A DNA stretch of 64,000 bases from [Zimmermannella] faecalis ATCC 13722 (GTDB taxonomy: Bacteria > Actinomycetota > Actinomycetes > Actinomycetales > Microbacteriaceae): NCBI RefSeq assembly GCF_000381765.1, contig NZ_KB907082.1, forward strand, positions 1-64,000, written 5' to 3'. Position numbers and translations under genes: made by a program. Shown one piece after another: positions 16,440 to 24,995 of this stretch. Positions within the stretch are counted from its first letter, which is position 1, and each line of letters opens with the position of its first letter. The notes beneath the pieces were generated by a model. The model worked only from the letters and a program-made list of their open reading frames with translations, made no database searches and was not told where the DNA came from.

Positions 16440-17588
16440 ATGAGTGGTCTGTTCCTTCAGCTTGCCGGCCTCGCGACCGCGGCGATTCCGAACCTGCACG
16501 TGACGGAGGCCGCCGACTGGGGTCACGACGACACTCGCGACTACGACTCGGCGCTCCTGCGCACCCGTGAACACGGCAACATTCTGGTGCGTCGGGCGGC
16601 CTCGCCCTCGGCCGCGCAGGAACTCCGGAGCCGGAGCGCGGCGCTCACCGCAATTACCGAGGGCGTTCGGGCTCGGCTGCCGTTCGCGGTGCCGAAAGAG
16701 GTCGGCACCGGCCTGCGGGCGACGCCGCCGTTCGCCGCCTACACCTTCATTAAGGGCAACTCGGCCGATCGGGTCCCGCTCGACTTCGACTCCGAGCTCG
16801 TGCCCGAAATCGGCCGCGCGATCGCGGCGATTCACGGGCTGCCGAAGCAGACGCTGCTCGACGCGGGCCTGCAGCAGTGGTCGGCCGCAGACGTGCGGGA
16901 GTCCACCGAGTCGCTGATCGATCGGGCGGATGCGACGGGCAAGCTCCCGGGCGCGCTCGCCGACCGCTGGGGCAGCGCCGTTGACGACCCGCAGCTGTGG
17001 GAGTTCTCCCCCACCGTGATTCACGGCTCGCTCGAGCGATCGTCGTTCGTGGTCGCGGGTGCGACGGTGTCGGGCGTGCTCGGGTGGAGCGACCTGCGCG
17101 TGGGTGACCCGGCCGCGGATATCCGCTGGGTGCAGACGCTCGACGGCGCCGTCATGCGCGCGCTCCTCGATGAATACACGGATGCCCGCGGCGTCTCGGT
17201 CGATCGGCAGCTGCGGCAGCGGTCGCTGCTCTACGCCGAGCTCGAGCTCGCCCGGTGGCTGCTCTACGGCGTCGAGCACCGGAACGCTGACGTGCTCGCC
17301 GACGCCGAACAGTTGCTCGACGGGCTCGTGACGCGCGTGCGCGGCCTCGATGACGCCGAGCTGCGGCACGAGACCCTGCCGGTGCTCGACCTGCAGGAAG
17401 TGCAGCAGTTGCTCGCCGACGCCGGCGACCGCTCTCGCAGCCAGCAGATTCGTCGGCGCGCCGACGCGCAGGAGGCGCCCGAGGTGCTCGACGACGACCT
17501 CACCGACGCGGAGCGCAGCGCCACCGAGGGCTTGACCTCCGAGGGGTTTGGCGCCGAGGGCTCCACCGCGGTTCAGCGCCCCGACTAA
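16440..17588 (+). CDS. Aminoglycoside/macrolide phosphotransferase-like protein
   Basis: The 382-residue protein has the APH kinase-like fold: an N-lobe (HGNILVRRA), IGRAIAAIHGLP in the linker helix, TVIHGSLERSSFVV as the catalytic-loop segment and VLGWSDLRVGDPAADIRW as the metal-binding segment. The usual HGDLxxxN and D of the DFG-like triad are altered (HGSLERS, WSDLR), so activity is uncertain. The C-terminal 60 residues are acidic and disordered. Family members phosphorylate antibiotics or small metabolites; its place beside DNA repair genes is conserved in related genomes and gives no substrate. Confidence 0.75.
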   Translation: MSGLFLQLAGLATAAIPNLHVTEAADWGHDDTRDYDSALLRTREHGNILVRRAASPSAAQELRSRSAALTAITEGVRARLPFAVPKEVGTGLRATPPFAAYTFIKGNSADRVPLDFDSELVPEIGRAIAAIHGLPKQTLLDAGLQQWSAADVRESTESLIDRADATGKLPGALADRWGSAVDDPQLWEFSPTVIHGSLERSSFVVAGATVSGVLGWSDLRVGDPAADIRWVQTLDGAVMRALLDEYTDARGVSVDRQLRQRSLLYAELELARWLLYGVEHRNADVLADAEQLLDGLVTRVRGLDDAELRHETLPVLDLQEVQQLLADAGDRSRSQQIRRRADAQEAPEVLDDDLTDAERSATEGLTSEGFGAEGSTAVQRPD

Positions 17589-17607
17589 GCGCCGACCCGC
17601 GCGCACA

Positions 17608-20600
17608 TCACGGCGCCGTGAGCGACCCCTCGGCCGCCCGCAGGCGCTGCAACAGCGCATCCGCACCGAGTACCTCGCGCACCGAGATCTCACGGTCGTG
17701 CGCGACGTAGTAGAGCGTCGCGCGGATGCGCTCGAGCGGCACGTCGTACGCGGCGGAGTAGGCGTGGGCATAGCTCATGAGCTGCAGTTCGCGACCCGCG
17801 CGCTCGTCGTCGGTCGTGGGCGCGCGGCCCGTCTTCCAGTCGACGATCTCAACCGTGCCGTCGGGTTCCACGTAGACGGCGTCGATCTTGTTCACGATCG
17901 TGTACTCGCCGAGCGGGGTATCGACCGGGAGCTCGACCGCGTCCGGGCGGCGGCCGTCGGCCGTGAATCGACTCGCGAGGAACGTCGCCTGCAGCTGCTC
18001 GAGCTGCTGCCGATCGTCGTCGCCGAGCTGCGTGAGCTGTGCGTCAGCGAAGTCCGGATCGTCGAAGTCGGCGCCCTCGAGTGCTGCGCCGCCGCCCGCC
18101 ACCTCGCGATACAGCCCCTCGACCCAGGAGTGAAACAGGTTGCCGACGAGCGTCGCGCGATACGGCCGCTGCGGCATCGGCCTCGCCGCGTTCTGGGCGA
18201 TCGCCGCGGGATCGTCAAACAGGTCGTGGAGCAGCGACGCACCGAAGCGGCGCGGCAGCTGCAGCGCGGGCCCACGCTCGTCACGCTCGCGTTCCGCGAG
18301 CAGCATTGTCGTGAGCTCGTCGTACTTCGATGTCGCCGCATCGTCGCCACGGGCGAGCTCGACCGCGGCCGCGAGTTCGTGGAGCTGCGCGAGGTGATCG
18401 GCGCGCATGGGTGGCGCGGGCCACGCGCGCACCTCGGCCTCGCCCGCGAGCGGATTCGCGCTCAGCTGTTTGTTGAGCTCCTTGAGGTCGTCGCTGTCGA
18501 GCGCACTCGTGAACACGACCGGCGCGCCGTCGATGGTCGCCCAGGCAGCGTCCCGTTCGGTGTGCTCGAGCTCGATGCTCGGGCGCAGCTCGAGCAGAAA
18601 TGGCGAGGGCGTGAGCGGCCTCGACTTGCCCTGCTGCCAGCGCGAGCTTGTCAGCAGCAGGCCGTGCTTCGCCCTGGTAAACGCGACGTAGGCGAGGCGG
18701 CGGTCTTCGCGCACGAGTTGGAGCATGCGCTGCGTCGAGTACGACGCCTTCGATTCGTCGAGGCTCGTGTCGGTGTCGTCGTCGACCGTCAGCTTGAACT
18801 GCGCCTTCAGGTCGTCGAGCGTCTCGATTTTCTCGAGCGGAAAGTGCGGGAGGTCGTCGCGGTCTTCGCGCAGCGCGTTGGGCAGCTCGCCGCTCGAGAT
18901 GAGGGAATGCTTGCCGTCGGAGTTCGGCAGCTTGCCGTTCGCGAGCTGTACGACGGCGACGTGATCCCATTCGAGGCCCTTCGACGAGTGGATGGTCGTG
19001 AGCTGTACGACGCCCCGCTTCGGCGGCGTCGGTGCGAACTCGCTGAGCTGGTTTTCGGCGAACGTGAGCTCGAGCCAGTCGAGGAACTCGTGGATGTCGC
19101 TCGACGGCACCGACGACGCGTAGTCGGCGATGGCGTTCACGAACGCGTCGAGGTTCGCCCGGCCCGCGAGGAGGCGCGGGTTCGCCGTGGCCTCGTCGGC
19201 GAGCCGCGAGAGCTCGATCGTCTGCGTAACCCAGTCGACGAGCGGGAGGTCCATGCGCGACCGCACCTCGTGCAGCAGCTGGGCCGCTTCGCGAAGCCGC
19301 GCGCGGCCCTCGGCGGTGAGGGTCGAAGCCCAGCTCTCGACCGTCGCGTCGCGCGCCGTCCGGACGAATTCGAGCGCCTCGGCGAGCGAGACCCCGGTCT
19401 CGCCGTCACGAAGGTCGGCGCGCATTGCCGCGCGTTCCGCGTCAGCGAGTTCCTTCGAGTCGGCGCCGCGCCGCGAGAGCTTCTTCGCGAGGCCCGTGAG
19501 CGCGTCGATGTCGGCGAGCCCGAGCTCGAAGCGCGCGCCGAATAGAAGCCGCAGCACCTCGTTGCCCGCGTACTCGTCGGCCGCCGCACGTAGCAGCGCC
19601 GTGAGGTCGACGATCTCTGGTGTGCGAAGCAGACCGCCGAGGCCGATGATCTGGTGCGGCACGTCGGCGGCACGCAGTGCTTCGGCGAACATCGACATGG
19701 GCCGGCGAGTCCGCACGAGAATCGCCCCGGTGGCCTCCGGGTTCGCCGCGAGGTGCCCCTTGAACCACTCCGCGACCGCAGCGGCCTCGTCGGCGTCGGT
19801 CAGCAGGTGCCGCACCGCGACGTCGCCCTTGTCGGCGCTCGGCGAGGCGACGAGCTGCGCACCACGCTCGCCGGCGGGAAGGTTCCCGGCGATCGTGTTC
19901 GCGAGCTCGAGCACGGCGCGGTCATTTCGCCACGACGTCGTGAGCGTGTATGCACCGCAATCGCCTCCGCGGGCGAAATCGTACGGGAACCGCTTCATGT
20001 TCGCGGCGCTCGCGCCGCGCCAGGCATAGATCGACTGCTTCGGGTCGCCGACCGCCATGACCGCGCGCCCGCGGAACAGGTCAGCAAACAGTGTCGTCTG
20101 CCCCACCGAGGTGTCCTGATACTCGTCGAGAATCACCTGTTGCAGCTCGCCGCGCACCTCGGCGGCGATGCCCTCGTCGAGCGACACGATCTGCGCGGCA
20201 TACGCGACCTGGTCGCTGAACTCGACGTAGCCGAGCTCACGCTTGCGGCGCTGATATTCCTCGCCCAGCCGGGCGCTCAGCACGAGCCGCTCGAAGCGAT
20301 CGGGCCGCACATTCTTTTCTCGCAGCTCTTTCGTGAAGAGTTCAAAGTCGCTGCCGCCAAGCTCGCGCATCTGGCCAAGCACCTCCTCGGCGTGCGCCTC
20401 GACGTCGGCGAGGGTGCGGCCGTTCTCGCGCATCGCGCGGGTGATCCCGAGGGCGCCGCGCGCAATCGATGCGACCGACGTGGTATCGAGTCGGCCGAGG
20501 GCCGGCTCGTCGGAGTCGAGCACGACCTGCCGCATCAGCGAGAAGGCGCTCGGCTCGTCGAGCAGCATCGCATCGGGCTCGCGACCGACGAGGAGTGCGT

Positions 20601-20967
20601 ACTGCTGATAGATGCCGCTCGCATACGAGTTGTAGGTCGACACCTGAGGCAGGTTGAACTCGTCGACGTCGATCCGCCCGGCGCGCCGCAGCCGCTCCAG
20701 CCCCTGTTCCACGCGCTCGCGGAGTTCGCCCGCGGCCTTGCGGGTGAACGTCAGGCCAAGAATCTGCGAGGGGGCAATTCCGCGGTTCGCGACGAGCCAG
20801 AGGATGCGGAGCATCATCGTGTGGGTCTTGCCACTCCCCGCGCCTGCGGTGACGAGCGCCGGGGCGAGCGGTGCGTCGACGATCGCCTGCTGTTCCTCGG
20901 TAATCGGATACACCGGCTTGCCGGGTTCGGTCGTGAGCTCGGCGAGCTCGGCAAACGTGAGCGTCAT
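17608..20967 (-). CDS. AdnB-like helicase-nuclease subunit
   Basis: A 1119-residue protein with an N-terminal UvrD-type motor and a C-terminal RecB-type nuclease. Walker A is TAGAGSGKTHT (Lys47); others are LTFTRKAAGEL, ILDEYQDTS, VGDPKQSIYAWRGA, TTIHSSKGLEWD and VAFTRAKHGL. The nuclease end carries NKIDAVYV and VDWKTGRAP. This is the AdnB layout; AdnAB resects double-strand breaks in mycobacteria. It begins four bases inside the end of adnA (ATGA overlap), consistent with a heterodimer made from one transcript. Confidence 0.9.
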   Translation of the reverse strand: MTLTFAELAELTTEPGKPVYPITEEQQAIVDAPLAPALVTAGAGSGKTHTMMLRILWLVANRGIAPSQILGLTFTRKAAGELRERVEQGLERLRRAGRIDVDEFNLPQVSTYNSYASGIYQQYALLVGREPDAMLLDEPSAFSLMRQVVLDSDEPALGRLDTTSVASIARGALGITRAMRENGRTLADVEAHAEEVLGQMRELGGSDFELFTKELREKNVRPDRFERLVLSARLGEEYQRRKRELGYVEFSDQVAYAAQIVSLDEGIAAEVRGELQQVILDEYQDTSVGQTTLFADLFRGRAVMAVGDPKQSIYAWRGASAANMKRFPYDFARGGDCGAYTLTTSWRNDRAVLELANTIAGNLPAGERGAQLVASPSADKGDVAVRHLLTDADEAAAVAEWFKGHLAANPEATGAILVRTRRPMSMFAEALRAADVPHQIIGLGGLLRTPEIVDLTALLRAAADEYAGNEVLRLLFGARFELGLADIDALTGLAKKLSRRGADSKELADAERAAMRADLRDGETGVSLAEALEFVRTARDATVESWASTLTAEGRARLREAAQLLHEVRSRMDLPLVDWVTQTIELSRLADEATANPRLLAGRANLDAFVNAIADYASSVPSSDIHEFLDWLELTFAENQLSEFAPTPPKRGVVQLTTIHSSKGLEWDHVAVVQLANGKLPNSDGKHSLISSGELPNALREDRDDLPHFPLEKIETLDDLKAQFKLTVDDDTDTSLDESKASYSTQRMLQLVREDRRLAYVAFTRAKHGLLLTSSRWQQGKSRPLTPSPFLLELRPSIELEHTERDAAWATIDGAPVVFTSALDSDDLKELNKQLSANPLAGEAEVRAWPAPPMRADHLAQLHELAAAVELARGDDAATSKYDELTTMLLAERERDERGPALQLPRRFGASLLHDLFDDPAAIAQNAARPMPQRPYRATLVGNLFHSWVEGLYREVAGGGAALEGADFDDPDFADAQLTQLGDDDRQQLEQLQATFLASRFTADGRRPDAVELPVDTPLGEYTIVNKIDAVYVEPDGTVEIVDWKTGRAPTTDDERAGRELQLMSYAHAYSAAYDVPLERIRATLYYVAHDREISVREVLGADALLQRLRAAEGSLTAP

Positions 20968-23900
20968 TCGGTGACCTCCGGGAGTGCGTGGATGAGGCAG
21001 GGCGACCCGTTCTCGAGGCAGTGGCCCTCGGGGTCGTGCAGAAATGCCGCGGGCGCGTCGACATCGGGTGCGTCGCCGTCGAGGCCGTAGCCGGCCTGCT
21101 GAATCGCGATCGTGACGAACTCGTCGATGACGTCGGCGAGGGTCGCGTCGTCGAGGCGCGGCTGCACGTCGGCAGCCCAGGGCACGCGTGCGTTGGGCCG
21201 TCCACTCGAGATGCGCGGGTACACGAGCGCGGCGCCCTCAAGGTACTCGTGCTCCGGATCGTAGCCCTCGATACCGCCCCCGAGTGCCGCGACCTGGTAG
21301 GCGCGAAGCTGGTCGTTCTCGGCGTACTTCGGCACCTTGAATTTGCCGGTCTTGAAGTCGACGATGCGCACTCCGTCGTCAGCATGGGATTCAATGCGGT
21401 CGATGCGTCCGCTCAGCGTCACCTCGACCTCGATGTCGCCCGACCGTCGCAGCTCGTGCTCCATCGCCCGCTCGTTCGCGACGGCGCGCACGCCCTCTCG
21501 GCGCACGTAGTCCCAGAGCGAGGCAGCCGCGTCACGAACGATCGTGCGGTTGACCTCGGCGAGCCACGGTGCGTCAAACGTCACGCCCTCGAGCAGGCGC
21601 TCGGCGTAATCAACCATCTCTTCGAGGCGTGAGAACTCGGCCTCGTGCTCGGCGGCGGCGTGGAGCACGTTGCCGAGCGTCATGGCGAAGCTACCGGTGC
21701 CGCCCGCGTGCCCCTCGACGAACCAGTTCACGCCACACTCCTTGAACTTGGCGATGCCCGAAGGGGAAAGGCGCAGAGAAAGCACGCCGTCGGTGATCGG
21801 GACGAGCGGGGCCGTCGTCGTGCGCCCGCGCACGCCGAACCACTTGGTGGGGTCGGCCGCCGCGACGTCGTGGCCCGCGAGCCGTGCGAGTGCCCGTGCC
21901 CGCTCGCCGCGCCCGGTCTCGTCGTCGTCGGCCCAGCCGCGCCGGAGTCGTGCCGCGAGCTGCCCGAGGCTGAGCTCGCGGTACGTGACGCCGCCAGCTT
22001 CACCAAGTGCGAAGGTCGCTTTGAGCTCCGGGAGGTCGAGGCGGTGCACGAACTGCGATGGCATCGTCTCGTCGTCGCGCACGGCGGTGACGAGCAATCG
22101 TTCCGTCGCCCGCGAGACCGCGGCGGTGAGCATCCGCTGCTCGTCGGCGAGCACCTCGGCGCGCCGGTCGAGCGCGGCAACCACTCGGCCGGGAAGCAGC
22201 GCCTCGTCGAGCCGACCGGCGCCGAGCAGGGTGTCGCGCACGCGGAGGTTTGGCCAGACCCCATCGTTCATGCCCGCGACGACCACGACGCGCCACTCGC
22301 GGCTCACCGCGCCGGCCGGGGTCGTGAGCGTGACCGCGTCGACGGTGCCCCGACGCGCGAGGGAATCGTCAACGACGCTGTCGCGGCGCCAGTCGGCGAG
22401 GAACGACTCGAGCGAGACGGTGGGTTCGCGCTCGACGATGCGGCGCGCCCGGTCGAACAGCGCGACGACGGCGTCGAGGCGACGGTTCATCGGGGTCGCC
22501 TCGTCGCCACCCGAGAGTGCGACCTCGCGCCACCGTCGCTCACGCGCGTCGTCATGCCAGGCCTCGTAGAACACGGCGTCGATCGTGTCGCCGCGCTCGT
22601 GCGCCGCGCGGGTGCGCGTGAGGGCGGCGAGGAGTGCTCGCAACTGTTCGGCGGCGCGCTCGGCGGCGGTGCCCTGCAGCGTATTGAGTGCCTCGACCAC
22701 AGTGGGGTCTTCACCACCAGCAAGCACCGCGCGCACGTGCGCGACGAGCACCTCTCGCCCGCCTCGACCCGCGACCGCAGTGCCGTCGGCGCTCGAGAAA
22801 TCCGCCAGGTAGCAGGCGCGGCGCAGCCTGCGTAGCAACAGCGAGTCGACGCGATACAGCGGTGAGGCGAGCACGGCCTCGAGTTCATCTGCCGAGAGCT
22901 CGCCGCGGAGGGCGCCCTCGGTGATCGTCAGGAGTGCCCGCACGGTCGCGTCGCTCGCCGCGGCGATCGGTGCCGAGTCGGTCGCCGCGACACCGGCACG
23001 GTCGAACCCGCGACTCAGCTGCTCGAGCCGGCCCGCGTTGCGGGCGATTACGGCCATGTCGGCCCACGGCACGCCGTCGACGAGGTGCAGCCGGCGAAGG
23101 TAGCCGGCGATGAGCTCGGTCTCGTCACCGGCGGAGTCGAGCACGGCGTGCTGGGCCGCCGGTTCGACCTCGGCCCCTGAGCCGGCCCCAGAGGCATCCT
23201 CAGACTCGGCCGCAGACCGCTCCGAGTCGCCGTCACTCGCTTCCGCGAGCCGCCGCTGCGAGGGCCCAAGCGCGGGGAGCCCGTTCGTCGCCGCCCGCAC
23301 GACGGCGCGCAGCTCGGGCCCATGGCGGTGCACGGCCTCAAGCGTGTGCGTGGGTGGCGCCGCGTCGCCCGCGTCGCGCCAGTTCACGGCAAAGCGTGCC
23401 TCGCCGCCGTGGAAGCGACCCGTCGCGACGTCGGGGTCGCCGAAGGTCACGACGCGAGCGCCCGTGCGTTCGAGCTCCGCGACGAGCGCGCGGGCCGACT
23501 CGGTGAGTTCCTGTGCGTCGTCAACGAGCACGAGCCGCACGGTGTCGAACACCCGCACCCCTCGGCGCCCGGGCGCGCGCTCGGCGACGAGGCGCCGGGC
23601 GAGCGCGAGGGCGCTCGCAACGTCGAACGCTTCGCGCTCGTCGGGGCCCGAAATCGTGCGGTCGAACCGCGAGTTCTCGTAGTCACGAATGAGCTGCGCG
23701 GCGGCTGCCCACAGCGCCCGGTGGCGCTGGCCCGCCGGTGGGAGGTCGTTCGGAGGCAGAGCGAGCCGCGCGAGGTCGTCAGCGCCAAGGCCGCGTTCGG
23801 TGAGGGCAGTAATGAGGTCGCGCAGCTCGCTGCGGAAGCCGGCGAGCCGCATCGACTCGCCGTGGAACCAGTCCGGCCAGGGAAGCTCGCGGCCGAGGCG

Positions 23901-24278
23901 CGCCATCGTGCCGTCGAGATACCCCTCGATGAGGTCGGCGAGGATGTCGTCTTGCGCCGAGCCCGTGAGCAGTACCGGCCGTGCGCCGCCCGTGCGGGTG
24001 CGCACATCGGCGATGATCTCCATCGCCACCGAGACCGGCGTGCGACCGAGCGTCGCGCCGCGCGTCGCCCGCCCCAGTCTCCGCGTGAGCCTCTCGCGGA
24101 GCGCGTCGGCCGCCCGACGGTTCGCGCCGAGCACGAGCACCTCATCGGGCGCGAGCCCCGACTCGACCGACGTCGCCGCGAGTTCGACGAGGGTCGTCGT
24201 GCGCCCCGATCCCGGAGCGCCGAGTACGCTGAGTGACCCCTCGGACGCGAGCACCGCGTGCTGACTCTCTTCGAGCAT
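20964..24278 (-). CDS. AdnA-like helicase-nuclease subunit with variant Walker A
   Basis: The 1104-residue protein starts at an ATG at 24278 behind a strong AAAGGGGAGG site; the longer in-frame extension is antisense to the DUF3107 gene. A divergent UvrD/AddB-like motor comes first and a RecB-type nuclease last (SGRIDRI, RIVDFKTGK). Walker A reads GAPGSGRTTT, with Arg26 where Lys is usual; the DEXQ position reads VDDAQE. Residues about 440-475 are an acidic insert (SDGDSERSAAESEDAS). With AdnB it would form the double-strand-break resection complex. Weak ATPase activity of this subunit is inferred from the variant motif. Confidence 0.88.
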   Translation of the reverse strand: MLEESQHAVLASEGSLSVLGAPGSGRTTTLVELAATSVESGLAPDEVLVLGANRRAADALRERLTRRLGRATRGATLGRTPVSVAMEIIADVRTRTGGARPVLLTGSAQDDILADLIEGYLDGTMARLGRELPWPDWFHGESMRLAGFRSELRDLITALTERGLGADDLARLALPPNDLPPAGQRHRALWAAAAQLIRDYENSRFDRTISGPDEREAFDVASALALARRLVAERAPGRRGVRVFDTVRLVLVDDAQELTESARALVAELERTGARVVTFGDPDVATGRFHGGEARFAVNWRDAGDAAPPTHTLEAVHRHGPELRAVVRAATNGLPALGPSQRRLAEASDGDSERSAAESEDASGAGSGAEVEPAAQHAVLDSAGDETELIAGYLRRLHLVDGVPWADMAVIARNAGRLEQLSRGFDRAGVAATDSAPIAAASDATVRALLTITEGALRGELSADELEAVLASPLYRVDSLLLRRLRRACYLADFSSADGTAVAGRGGREVLVAHVRAVLAGGEDPTVVEALNTLQGTAAERAAEQLRALLAALTRTRAAHERGDTIDAVFYEAWHDDARERRWREVALSGGDEATPMNRRLDAVVALFDRARRIVEREPTVSLESFLADWRRDSVVDDSLARRGTVDAVTLTTPAGAVSREWRVVVVAGMNDGVWPNLRVRDTLLGAGRLDEALLPGRVVAALDRRAEVLADEQRMLTAAVSRATERLLVTAVRDDETMPSQFVHRLDLPELKATFALGEAGGVTYRELSLGQLAARLRRGWADDDETGRGERARALARLAGHDVAAADPTKWFGVRGRTTTAPLVPITDGVLSLRLSPSGIAKFKECGVNWFVEGHAGGTGSFAMTLGNVLHAAAEHEAEFSRLEEMVDYAERLLEGVTFDAPWLAEVNRTIVRDAAASLWDYVRREGVRAVANERAMEHELRRSGDIEVEVTLSGRIDRIESHADDGVRIVDFKTGKFKVPKYAENDQLRAYQVAALGGGIEGYDPEHEYLEGAALVYPRISSGRPNARVPWAADVQPRLDDATLADVIDEFVTIAIQQAGYGLDGDAPDVDAPAAFLHDPEGHCLENGSPCLIHALPEVTE

Positions 24279-24432
24279 GCGCCTCCCCTTTCGTTCGCCT
24301 GCCACGCTAGCGCCACCCTGCGACACGAATTGGTGCACGCCACCGGCGAACGGTGCGCGAGTTTCAAAACTCGGGCAAGTAGGCTTTGGGCGACGCCGCA
24401 AACCGGCGATGACGCACAACGAAAGGCTTCCC

Positions 24433-24657
24433 GTGGAACTCCGCATCGGCATCCTCCACTCCCCCCGCGAGCTCTCGTTCGAGACGAACCAGACGGCCAG
24501 CGAGGTCGAGAAGGCACTCGAGCAGGCCATCGCGAGCGAAAACGGAGTCGCCCGGTTCACCGACGACCGCGACCGCGTCTACCTCGTTAACACTGAGAAG
24601 ATCGCGTTCGTCGAGATCGGCGAAGAGTCGCAGCGCCGCGTCGGGTTCGTCGCGTAG
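24433..24657 (+). CDS. DUF3107 small protein
   Basis: A 74-residue protein starting at GTG 24433 with GAAAGG seven bases upstream. It matches DUF3107 by ELRIGILHSPRELSFETNQT and TEKIAFVEIGE, ending RRVGF. The family is small, actinobacterial and uncharacterised. A TAGGCT box at 24380-24385 is the likely -10. It is divergent from adnA and followed 2 bases later by a small membrane-protein gene. Confidence 0.88.
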   Translation: MELRIGILHSPRELSFETNQTASEVEKALEQAIASENGVARFTDDRDRVYLVNTEKIAFVEIGEESQRRVGFVA

Positions 24658-24659
24658 TC

Positions 24660-24986
24660 ATGGAAATCTTCTTCGCCGGTATCTTCGGCATCGTGATCGG
24701 CCTCGCCGCCTTGGCCCTTGCACGTCCGCGTGAGGCCGTTGGCAGCGCGCTCCTCCCGGCGCTCGGCGGCATTGTCGCGCTCGCCTGGTGGGTCATTGCG
24801 ACCTGGGGCGCCGCGCTGCTCGGCCTCGGCTGGCTGCGCTACGACGCGTTCTGGATCTGGGCGCTGCTCGTCGTCATCACGGCGGCCGTCTGCATCCCGA
24901 CCGCGATCGCCCTGCCCCGCAGCCGCGCCGCTGGCGACGCCGACCTCCTCGATCGACTCAGCCACCGCACCCGCCTGCGTGCGTAG
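24660..24986 (+). CDS. Small membrane protein, unknown function
   Basis: A 108-residue protein with three hydrophobic segments (residues about 3-22, 32-58, 64-87) and a short basic tail. It begins two bases after the DUF3107 stop codon, so the pair should be co-transcribed. I do not recognise the family. Confidence 0.7.
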   Translation: MEIFFAGIFGIVIGLAALALARPREAVGSALLPALGGIVALAWWVIATWGAALLGLGWLRYDAFWIWALLVVITAAVCIPTAIALPRSRAAGDADLLDRLSHRTRLRA

Positions 24987-24995
24987 TCTGTTCGC

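Noticed and set aside
17548-19545. A 665-codon open frame on the plus strand
   Set aside because: It is antisense to the AdnB-like gene, consists of Arg/Val/Glu-rich text without domains and has no ribosome site. Long antisense frames are expected in high-GC DNA.
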